This document shows, one piece after another, positions 1 to 6,949 of a stretch of DNA of 64,000 nucleotides. How positions within the stretch are numbered: the first letter of the stretch is position 1; the number at the start of each line of letters is the position of its first letter. This DNA is from JBGOTP01 sp963717075 (GTDB lineage Bacteria > Acidobacteriota > Vicinamibacteria > Vicinamibacterales > CAVVIG01). Location: contig CAVQVI010000007.1 of NCBI GenBank assembly GCA_963717075.1, forward strand, positions 744,001-808,000, read 5' to 3'. Made by a program: the position numbers and the translations under genes. Under the pieces are notes generated by a model, which was not told the DNA's origin, did not search any database, and was given only the letters and a program-made list of their open reading frames with translations.

Positions 1-1
1 C

Positions 2-718
2 TTCAATGGCATGTGGCAGGCGATCACGACGGCCAACTGGGATATCCTCGATCACCCGGGAGAGGCCGGTCCCGCCCACCTTGTCATCGGCGCATGGGGT
101 CTGCAGCCGCCGGGAAAGGGCATCGTCGAGGGGAATCAGATTCCCTACAAGCCGGAGGCTCTCGCACAGAAGAAAGCCAACGCGGAGCGACGGTTGAAAA
201 TCGATCCCCAGAACATGCACGATTCAGGGGACCCGGAAGCCAAATGCTACCTGCCTGGGATCCCGCGCGCGATGTACATGCCGTACCCCTTTCAGATCCT
301 GCAGACGGGCGACCAGATCCTCATGGCCTTTCAGTACGCGGCCGCTAACCGCGTCATTCCTCTGAAGAACCATAAGCCGGCGCCAGTCGCCACGTGGATG
401 GGCTGGTCGAACGGCCACTGGGAGGGAGACACGCTGGTCATCGAGGTCACGGAGCAGAACGGCCGCAGCTGGCTGGATCGGGCGGGCAACTTTGCGGGCG
501 AGGGCCTGAAAGTGGTCGAGCGGTACACAGCGACCGGTCCCGACCACCTGCTCTATGAAGCGACGTTGGAGGACCCGTCGACGTTTACCAGACCCTGGAA
601 AATCCGCTTTCCGCTCTATCGTCTCAAAGAAGCGAATGCTGAACTGTTGGAGCTGAGATGCGTAGAGTTTGTCGAAGACTATCTTTATGGCACGCTTCGC
701 AAGAAGACCAGCCGATGA
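2..718 (+). CDS. Uncharacterised protein, GHWEGDTLV-motif family, 5' end outside window
   Basis: The reading frame is open to the left edge, so the N-terminus is missing; about 239 residues remain. No function is recognised. A central motif GHWEGDTLVIEV and a following stretch with VVERYTATGPDHLLYEATLEDP reappear, diverged, in the next gene on the same strand (GHWEGTTLVVET, then LIERFTRVSPDMIEYSYTIDDP), so the two are tandem paralogues. The visible part has no membrane segment. Since the paralogue has a signal peptide, this one is probably also exported, but its start cannot be seen. Large paralogous sets of such proteins are, from memory, typical of Acidobacteriota; that is an association, not evidence of role. 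Confidence 0.75.
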   Translation, partial: FNGMWQAITTANWDILDHPGEAGPAHLVIGAWGLQPPGKGIVEGNQIPYKPEALAQKKANAERRLKIDPQNMHDSGDPEAKCYLPGIPRAMYMPYPFQILQTGDQILMAFQYAAANRVIPLKNHKPAPVATWMGWSNGHWEGDTLVIEVTEQNGRSWLDRAGNFAGEGLKVVERYTATGPDHLLYEATLEDPSTFTRPWKIRFPLYRLKEANAELLELRCVEFVEDYLYGTLRKKTSR

Positions 719-770
719 GACAAGCACCCGCCAGCGGGCCTTCGTCGAGGAGGAGCGCGCGCGAGCGCGT

Positions 771-776
771 TATAAT
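771..776 (+). promoter_or_regulatory. -10 element (TATAAT) of the 795 gene
   Basis: A perfect TATAAT lies 18 bases before the ATG at 795, with AGAGGAGAAGG between them as ribosome-binding site. No recognisable -35 is present 16-18 bases upstream, so this is a weak call resting on the -10 alone. Confidence 0.35.
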
Positions 777-794
777 TTGAAGAGGAGAAGGTAT

Positions 795-1976
795 ATGAAA
801 TACGGGCTACTCGCTTCAGCAGGCGTGGTGGCCGGCGTCATGCTGGTCAGCTCATTCGGCTTCGGCTCCGCGGCCGCTCAGGGTCAGTCCACTCCGGGTG
901 GGACCACGAAATGGACGGTGGGGCGCACGGCGTGGGGCGATCCCGATTTTCAGGGCAAATGGGCAATGGCCGAAACCGGTACGCCGATGGAGCGGTCGAA
1001 AGAGTTTGCAAATCGGGAGCTCCTGACCGACGAAGAGCTGGCCACGAAGATCGCCAACGCGCGCAAACGAGCTGCTCCAGAAGGCGATGACGACAGAGCG
1101 GTCCGCACTCAAAAAGCCGCGCCGGAACATGAGAAGGGCATCCGTTATCAGGAGTACAACGCCTTTTGGGTTGATGGCGGACAACGGCAAATAACACCGT
1201 GGAAACGAACGTCCCTCGTCATCGACCCGCCCGATGGGAGAATTCCTCCCTTGACGCCGGAGGCGGTCAAGCGACTCGAGGCAAGAGAAGCGGCCCGGCG
1301 TGGACGGGGCGAAGCCGACGGCTGGGAAGATCGAAACTTGAGCGAGCGGTGCCTGTTGACTGCGTTTGTCCGATTCACGACTAGCGGAACGGGAATCAAG
1401 CAGTTCATCCAGACACCGGGATACGTGGCGATCATGGTGTCCTCGCTCAATTCGAACGACCCGATTATCGTCACGTTGGACAAGCGTCCCCTCCCAGGCG
1501 AGAACGTCCGCAACTGGCTCGGGATCCCGCGTGGCCACTGGGAGGGCACAACCCTGGTGGTCGAAACGACGCATATCAACAATCAACAGGACGGCGGCCC
1601 GACCATGCCGAGTCGATCGCCGTTCGCCATGCCAGGCGGGAATCACCTCGGGTCGGGTGACACCGTGAAGCTGATCGAACGGTTCACGCGCGTCAGTCCC
1701 GACATGATCGAGTACAGCTATACGATCGACGACCCCAAGACCTACGTGAAACCGTATACAGTACTGCTTCCCATGGTAAAGCAACCGGATGACTTGCTGA
1801 TGCCTGAGAACGCCTGCCACGAAGGCAATTACGGCATCGTCGGGCAATTGTCCGCAGGCCGCGCGGATGAAGCGTATGCGTCGAAGGCCGCTCAGTCCGA
1901 AGCCGATCAACGAGTGCCGCAACTGCAGGACATGAAGCGGCGAACTGAAGAATGGATGAAGAACAACAAGCGCTGA
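795..1976 (+). CDS. Secreted uncharacterised protein, GHWEGTTLV-motif family
   Basis: A 393-residue protein. The ATG at 795 is chosen over upstream in-frame starts because AGGAGAAGG sits just ahead of it and the new N-terminus is a clean signal peptide (MKYGLL, a hydrophobic stretch, then AAAQG as likely cleavage region). The mature part carries GHWEGTTLVVET around the middle and ends in a charged, helical tail (QDMKRRTEEWMKNNKR). It is a paralogue of the partial gene upstream and probably acts in the periplasm or at the surface. No enzyme motif is recognised. The reading frame continues upstream to 669 inside the previous gene, but that extension is arginine-rich and unlike the family. Confidence 0.85.
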   Translation: MKYGLLASAGVVAGVMLVSSFGFGSAAAQGQSTPGGTTKWTVGRTAWGDPDFQGKWAMAETGTPMERSKEFANRELLTDEELATKIANARKRAAPEGDDDRAVRTQKAAPEHEKGIRYQEYNAFWVDGGQRQITPWKRTSLVIDPPDGRIPPLTPEAVKRLEAREAARRGRGEADGWEDRNLSERCLLTAFVRFTTSGTGIKQFIQTPGYVAIMVSSLNSNDPIIVTLDKRPLPGENVRNWLGIPRGHWEGTTLVVETTHINNQQDGGPTMPSRSPFAMPGGNHLGSGDTVKLIERFTRVSPDMIEYSYTIDDPKTYVKPYTVLLPMVKQPDDLLMPENACHEGNYGIVGQLSAGRADEAYASKAAQSEADQRVPQLQDMKRRTEEWMKNNKR

Positions 1977-2070
1977 CGAAGTGAGCGCAGGTGCTTATCC
2001 TGCACCACGTTTCCGCAGGTTCGTCGAGTATGTCGTCATCGGCATCCCTCGGCAGAGGAAGTACCATGAA

Positions 2071-2105
2071 GGTAGTGGGCTAGCGCGTTAGACCAGCCCA
2101 CTACC
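2071..2105. terminator. Perfect 11-bp inverted repeat between convergent genes
   Basis: GGTAGTGGGCT at 2071-2081 is exactly complementary to AGCCCACTACC at 2095-2105, with a 13-base loop. It lies between the plus-strand gene ending at 1976 and the minus-strand gene ending at 2202, where a bidirectional terminator is expected. No T-run follows on either side, so the termination mechanism is uncertain. Confidence 0.5.
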
Positions 2106-2201
2106 AACGTTCTGCCACGGTGCAGCCCAAGAAACCGCGCGAGGATCCCCGGCACTCGTGAAGGCCTCCACGTCTCGTCTCGGGACTAGGCGCTGACCGA
2201 C

Positions 2202-3518
2202 CTACTTGAACCAGCCCAGATTGATCGCGTCCGCCATCGCCTTGTAGCCGGCGTCACTCGGATGCAAGTGATCGCCAGAGTCGTACGCCGCAAGGAGCCG
2301 CATGGGCTGCTGTGGGTCGCGAGTGGCAGCGTCGAAGTCCGCGACAGCGTCGTAGACCCTGCTCGTGCGCAACCAGTCGTTCACCGCCCGCCGCTTCGCT
2401 TCGCCTTCGGGCGTGAAGTAGGCGGCCCCTTCAAACGGCATCAAGGTACCGCCGAAGATCTTCAGACCTTTCATGTGGGCACGTTCTACCAGCTGGCGGT
2501 GCGCCGCGATGAGGTCCTCGGCCGAGGGTGACGGCCCGGTGCGCGCACTCATGCCGATGTCGTTGATGCCCTCCAGCACGATGACATAGGCCACGCCTGG
2601 CTGCGCGAGGACGTCGCGGTCGAACCGGGCCAGCGCGTTGATGCCGAAATTTGGAGCCCCCTCATTCAGCAGACGGTTGCCGCCGATCCCGAGATTGAGC
2701 ACGCTCAGACGTTTCGTCGCAGGCTGGGCCTGGAGCCGCCGAGCGAGTGCGTCCGGCCAGCGCCGGTTCGCGTCCGAGGTGGACCGCGTCCCGTCAGTGA
2801 TCGAGTCGCCCAAGGTGACGACCGCGGCTGAAGATGCCGGCGCCACGACTTCGACGCGCGCCAGGAGGAACCAGGATGTGGCGGTCCCAACAGGCGTGAA
2901 CGCCCCACCGGCATGATTGCCGGGTGGGGATAGGTAGTTCGTCTGCAGCCCCGTGTTGTGCACGGTCAGCGTGGACGGCCACGCCTCGCTGTCCACGGGA
3001 AGGAACAGGTCGATGGCGAGGTCCGCCATGGCGGGCACGGTCAGCGACACCGGATCGCTCACGACGATTGCCCCCGCAGGAATGGTGATCAAAGGCCGCG
3101 TCGAGAACGTAAGGGGCCGGTTCGTATTGGCGACCAGCGCGGCATCCTTATCGCGCAGCGCGACGCTGGCCGCGCCGACGGTCAGTGGCGCGGTCCCAAA
3201 CACATTGCTCAGGACGATGCGCAGGCGGCTGCCGCCGATCGACGTGTGGACGATCTGCCGAAGCGTCTGGTTGTTGAACTGCAGCGGGCGCGGAGCCGCG
3301 GCCGGATTCGCCTGGGGAGCGGGCGCCGCGGTCTGAGGAGCCGACTGCGGCACGAGCGGCGGCGCAGACGAGGCGCTCGCCTGGGCCGAGGGACGCCACG
3401 CAGCGCCCGTGGCCCACGTGCCGACCCAGTGCTCCGGCACGCCGCGTTGGGCGGAGAGGCTCACGAGTGCAAGCATCAGCGCAACGGCGGCCATAGCGAT
3501 GTTCTTTGGGAGTGTCAT
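2202..3518 (-). CDS. Secreted SGNH/GDSL-family hydrolase
   Basis: A 438-residue exported esterase/lipase-type hydrolase. A signal peptide spans about residues 1-24 (ending SLSAQ), followed by a Pro/Ala/Gln-rich linker (about 45-80), an N-terminal beta-rich domain and the SGNH domain. The family blocks are visible: GDSITDG with nucleophile Ser239, GIGGN with Asn281, GIND near 317-320, and a DHLHP block giving catalytic Asp416 and His419. The overall plan matches bacterial two-domain SGNH hydrolases acting on esters in polysaccharide or lipid. Substrate cannot be told from sequence. It stands alone, convergent with the upstream plus-strand gene. Confidence 0.88.
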   Translation of the reverse strand: MTLPKNIAMAAVALMLALVSLSAQRGVPEHWVGTWATGAAWRPSAQASASSAPPLVPQSAPQTAAPAPQANPAAAPRPLQFNNQTLRQIVHTSIGGSRLRIVLSNVFGTAPLTVGAASVALRDKDAALVANTNRPLTFSTRPLITIPAGAIVVSDPVSLTVPAMADLAIDLFLPVDSEAWPSTLTVHNTGLQTNYLSPPGNHAGGAFTPVGTATSWFLLARVEVVAPASSAAVVTLGDSITDGTRSTSDANRRWPDALARRLQAQPATKRLSVLNLGIGGNRLLNEGAPNFGINALARFDRDVLAQPGVAYVIVLEGINDIGMSARTGPSPSAEDLIAAHRQLVERAHMKGLKIFGGTLMPFEGAAYFTPEGEAKRRAVNDWLRTSRVYDAVADFDAATRDPQQPMRLLAAYDSGDHLHPSDAGYKAMADAINLGWFK

Positions 3519-3553
3519 GCCAGATAACCTATCAGATTCGGCGAGCAGCGCCC

Positions 3554-3578
3554 ATGGGTTCGATTCCCACCCGCCTTG
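3554..3578 (+). other. tRNA 3'-end-like fragment (T-arm plus acceptor strand)
   Basis: The segment reads as a T-arm with loop TTCGATT closed by GGG/CCC plus one T-A pair, followed by CCGCCTT and a G as would be acceptor strand and discriminator base. No matching D-arm, anticodon arm or 5' acceptor strand (AAGGCGG) precedes it in usable geometry, so this is not a functional tRNA. It may be a leftover of tRNA-targeted integration or a chance match. Confidence 0.3.
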
Positions 3579-3648
3579 CAGCCGTGGCTGCTGGCTGCCA
3601 TCGCGTCACCCACTGCAAGTGGACAAGGCGGGCGGCCCGTTTGACGGG

Positions 3649-4431
3649 TCAGATCAGCGATCGTGACTGGCAGCCATCAACTGGAAGGCTTGCGCCGCTA
3701 ATCCAGCTCGCCCGCGACGACACCAGAAACGCGACCACCTGCCCCACCTCTTCGGCGCGGCCAAATCGTCCGAATGGCAGCTCCCGCATCACGAAATCCG
3801 CAATGCCGTCCGGATCATCCTGCTGCCGCCGATGCCATGATCCCCCAGGGAAGAGAATCGATCCGGGCGCCACGCTGTTCACCCTGATGTTGTCGCGGGC
3901 CAGCTGCTGTGCCATCGACTTCGCCAGACTGATCTCTGCCGCCTTCACCGCGTTGTACGTCATGCGCCCGCCCGATTCTCGCCCCCAGATCGACGCAATC
4001 ATCACGATGGCCCCGCCGCCCTGACGGCGCATGTGCGGCACTGCCAGGCGCGAGGCCCGGATCGCGGGGAACAGCGTGTGATCGAGCGCCTCTTGCCACT
4101 CCGCATCGGCCGTGTCGACGATGGTGCTTCCGCGCGCGAGTCCCACATTGTTCACCAGAATATCCAGCCGCCCGAATCGCCCGACTGCCTGGCTCACGAC
4201 GGCTTCGATTCCATCGCTCGTGGACAAATCGGCCGACACCGCCAGCACGCGATCTCCGCCCGCAAGACGCCTGAGCTCCGACGCTGCCTCCGTCAGCCCT
4301 GCGGCCCCGCGCGCGCACAACGTCACGCGACAGCCTTCCTGCACGAGCGCCCTGGCGCTCGCGAGCCCGAGCCCGCGGCTGGAACCGGTCACGATCGCGA
4401 CTCTGTCATGCAGCTCGAGATCCACTCTCAC
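3649..4431 (-). CDS. SDR-family oxidoreductase
   Basis: A 260-residue classical short-chain dehydrogenase/reductase, NAD(P)-dependent, presumably cytosolic. The cofactor motif TGSSRGLG starts at Thr15, NNVG is at 94-97, and the catalytic set is Ser147, Tyr159 and Lys163 (YNAVK). The C-terminal SGASLPVDG is the usual SDR ending. It resembles 3-oxoacyl-ACP reductase-like SDRs, but the substrate cannot be assigned. Its ATG overlaps the stop of the DUF547 gene by four bases (ATGA), so the two are translationally coupled on the minus strand. Confidence 0.88.
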   Translation of the reverse strand: MRVDLELHDRVAIVTGSSRGLGLASARALVQEGCRVTLCARGAAGLTEAASELRRLAGGDRVLAVSADLSTSDGIEAVVSQAVGRFGRLDILVNNVGLARGSTIVDTADAEWQEALDHTLFPAIRASRLAVPHMRRQGGGAIVMIASIWGRESGGRMTYNAVKAAEISLAKSMAQQLARDNIRVNSVAPGSILFPGGSWHRRQQDDPDGIADFVMRELPFGRFGRAEEVGQVVAFLVSSRASWISGASLPVDGCQSRSLI

Positions 4432-5354
4432 CTACTCTTGCGCCCCGTCAGGTCATTGAGCGTCCAGTCGAATGGGATGAATTCCAGCTTGAACGCGTTC
4501 TTCGCAAGAAACTGCCGTTCCGGCATCAGGAACCTGGGGTCGAGAAAGGCCAGCGCGGCCCGCTCTATCGGACTCCTGGAACTGAAGAGCGGTGCCGCGT
4601 TGCCGGCGTACGCGGCGGCGAACTCCTTCTCCCGCCAGGAGAACACGGCGCTGACTCTGAGGATGTTCGCCTCCCGGTCGAGGTCGGCGCACTGGGCGCG
4701 AGCCACGCATTCGCTCGCAACCTCGGTGAGCTGGCGTTCCAGGTTCGCTGGGGTGTACGCCTCGCTACGAAGACGTCCGCTTCCAACTGCGCCGCGGCCA
4801 AGCGCAAGGTAGACGCGCGGATCCTGAAAGGCCGGCAGAACCGTCTGCTCAATCTGGTCAAGCGTCAACGTTCGCCCAGCGACACGATGCGGCGCCCGTT
4901 CGAATGCTCCAGGAACCTGGCGGATGCTTCGCGCGGGATAGGCGCGTGTCTGCTGCGTGATGGGATAGTGATCGATGACCGTCTGCAAGACGATGGCATT
5001 GTAGGCATTCAGCCAGAAGGCGATCTGTGCCTCCGGCCGCTCGGATGCGATCGATGCCGAGGTCAGCCCGCTGACATATGCATCGAGGCGCCCACGCTGC
5101 GCTTTGAGCGTGCGGTAGTAGACCATACCGTCGCGCACGTTGAGGTCCAGAAGCTCGTCGTACGCCCTGTAACCAACGTCACGATTGTCACGCCCGTCTG
5201 GCGCACTGTTCGCCTGTCCGCGCGGGAGCGCGCCGGTGAGCAGCCCAACGAGCGCAATGACTCCAATCCGGAATCCAATTGGTGACGTGCGGCGTGCGAC
5301 GTGCCATTCCGTGTGGAGCCGCGTTTCCGTCTGCAATGGCTTCTGTGGTTCCAT
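4428..5354 (-). CDS. DUF547-domain secreted protein
   Basis: A 308-residue protein of the DUF547 family, function unknown. The in-frame ATG at 5354 is preferred to the longer start at 5450, because the latter would run back into the hydrolase gene. The N-terminus has charged residues, then a hydrophobic segment (IGVIALVGLLTGALP) acting as signal peptide or anchor. Family features include YDELLDLNVRDGMVYY, then AQIAFWLNAYNAIVLQ and TLDQIEQTVL, followed by a C-terminal helical part. The gene is coupled to the downstream SDR gene (four-base overlap) and follows the alpha/beta hydrolase stop by 16 bases, so the three probably form one operon. Confidence 0.82.
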   Translation of the reverse strand: MEPQKPLQTETRLHTEWHVARRTSPIGFRIGVIALVGLLTGALPRGQANSAPDGRDNRDVGYRAYDELLDLNVRDGMVYYRTLKAQRGRLDAYVSGLTSASIASERPEAQIAFWLNAYNAIVLQTVIDHYPITQQTRAYPARSIRQVPGAFERAPHRVAGRTLTLDQIEQTVLPAFQDPRVYLALGRGAVGSGRLRSEAYTPANLERQLTEVASECVARAQCADLDREANILRVSAVFSWREKEFAAAYAGNAAPLFSSRSPIERAALAFLDPRFLMPERQFLAKNAFKLEFIPFDWTLNDLTGRKSR

Positions 5355-5370
5355 AACGTGTCCCTTGGCG

Positions 5371-6189
5371 TCAAACCCGATGCGTGAGAAATCTCTCGAG
5401 AGCAGCGTTGAACGCATGTGGCTGCTCCATGCTGGACAGATGGCCCGCACCAGGCAGGACGACCAGCTCCGAGCCGGGGATAGCTCGATGCAGGTCCCGG
5501 CTCATCGGCGGCGGAGTGAGCGTATCTTCCTCACCAACGATGATCAGTGTCGGGCAATGAACGGAGGAAAGGAGGGGTGTTGAATCCGGACGCGTCATCA
5601 ACGCCGTAATGGCGCCGGCGACCGCAGCGTCTGGATTCGCCGAGACAATCTGACGCAGCCGTGCCTCGACGTCCGGGTGGTCGCGGCGCGTCGTGGCGCC
5701 CAGCAGCTTCGGGATCATCTCGTCCAGGACCGGCCGCACACCTTTGTCCCGCAATAGCGCCAGCGTTCGCTTCCGGCCGTCGACGCCCTCAGGTGTATCG
5801 GCCTCCGCACGCGTGTCGGCGAGCACCATCCCGCTGAAATAGCGGGGCGCATGACGGAAAATTCCAAAGGTGACGTAGCCGCCCATTGAAAGACCACCGA
5901 TGACAGCTTCTTCAATGTGGAGTCCGTCGAGGAGGTCGATGACATCGCCGGCGTAGTCGTCGATGGAAGCGGTCTCAGGGTCCGTTGCGCCGCCGTCCAT
6001 TCCACGAAGATGCGGTGCGATGACCCGCCATCCAGTCTGAGCGAGCGCGAGCTGCGGCTCCCACATACGCGCGTTGAGCGGGAATGCGTGAATCAGAACG
6101 AGCGTACGCCGCGGTCGGGTCGCCGGCGGTGAGGGCGAGACACTCTGCGGACGCGCTTCGAGATAGCGGAGACGTCCAATAGTTGGCAT
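5371..6189 (-). CDS. Alpha/beta-fold hydrolase
   Basis: A 272-residue hydrolase with a complete predicted triad: nucleophile Ser101 in GLSMGG, Asp222 in GEEDTLTP and His250 in PGAGHLSSME. The oxyanion region HAFPLN lies near residue 34. The pattern is close to 3-oxoadipate enol-lactonase-like and esterase-like members of the superfamily. No aromatic-degradation genes lie nearby, so a catabolic lactonase role is not supported. It heads a minus-strand set with DUF547 and SDR genes. No signal peptide is seen, so it is probably cytosolic. Confidence 0.85.
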   Translation of the reverse strand: MPTIGRLRYLEARPQSVSPSPPATRPRRTLVLIHAFPLNARMWEPQLALAQTGWRVIAPHLRGMDGGATDPETASIDDYAGDVIDLLDGLHIEEAVIGGLSMGGYVTFGIFRHAPRYFSGMVLADTRAEADTPEGVDGRKRTLALLRDKGVRPVLDEMIPKLLGATTRRDHPDVEARLRQIVSANPDAAVAGAITALMTRPDSTPLLSSVHCPTLIIVGEEDTLTPPPMSRDLHRAIPGSELVVLPGAGHLSSMEQPHAFNAALERFLTHRV

Positions 6190-6260
6190 GGTATCCGGCT
6201 TCCGCCTCCGGCGTGACCCGCCGGGGCGCAGAGCGCGAAGGCGGGCAGCCGGACTCGTGC

Positions 6261-6881
6261 CTAGCGCCCCGGAGGCGGCGTTCCCGCGCCGCCCCCGCCG
6301 CCGCCACGGGCGGCCTGCTGGTTTTCGGTGGATGGCGGGACAATGTTCTTGGCCCTGAGATAGACGGCGCCAGTGCCGTACATCTCGTTGTCATGCGACA
6401 CGTTGTTCGCGAGCGCTGCGGCGCGGGCAATCGAGCCACGGCCCTGCACGATCATCTCGTTTGCGTTCGCCTCGGTCAGTGACGCATACGCATCGTCGCA
6501 GAACGCAAACGAATCGGCGAGCGCCTTCACGAACTCAGCCTTGGTCTTCAGGTCCTGCTCGAGATTCTTGCCCATGTTGGGATTTGGCACGCCCTTCACG
6601 GCCGCGCAGGTGCCAAATTGGGCTGCAGCGACATGCGCGAAGAGCTGTCCGAATGTACGCATCTCGGGCATGGTGCTCGGCTTGAAGCCGTAGTCGGTCT
6701 CGGGCATCTTCGCCGCTCCCTGGGTGAGGTTCGTCTTCACCGATGCGTACCCTCGCTGAATGCTGGCCGAAATACTCAGCGCTTGGCCGGCGGCCGGTGG
6801 CTGCGCCCGAGCTGGCGCAGCGATCAACACCGGCACCGCTGATAGAAGGATGACTGCGGTCGCAACATTTGTCACGCGCAT
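6261..6881 (-). CDS. Secreted DinB-like helical protein
   Basis: A 206-residue protein. The ATG at 6881 is chosen because AAGGAG lies 8 bases upstream and the N-terminus becomes a signal peptide ending APARA-Q. The mature part looks like a DinB-fold four-helix protein: MRTFGQLFAHVAAAQFG and the later NNVSHDNEMYG supply His residues of the kind that bind metal in this fold. Exported DinB-like proteins have no firm function. The C-terminus is a low-complexity Gly/Pro tail (about eight consecutive glycines). The 5' end lies just beyond the nrdJ stop, on the same strand. Confidence 0.7.
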   Translation of the reverse strand: MRVTNVATAVILLSAVPVLIAAPARAQPPAAGQALSISASIQRGYASVKTNLTQGAAKMPETDYGFKPSTMPEMRTFGQLFAHVAAAQFGTCAAVKGVPNPNMGKNLEQDLKTKAEFVKALADSFAFCDDAYASLTEANANEMIVQGRGSIARAAALANNVSHDNEMYGTGAVYLRAKNIVPPSTENQQAARGGGGGGAGTPPPGR

Positions 6882-6949
6882 CAGCAGATCTCCTTGAAAG
6901 ATGCCCACAGGCGGGTCCAGAGGAACCCCATGCCCCGCATGGCGCGTTG

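Noticed and set aside
669..794. Upstream extension of the second gene
   Set aside because: Arg-rich and overlapping the previous gene; the ATG at 795 has the ribosome-binding site and signal peptide.
3484..3578. A complete class II-like tRNA from an ACGGCGG at 3484 to the T-arm
   Set aside because: It would overlap the SGNH signal-peptide codons and has no D- or anticodon-arm fold.
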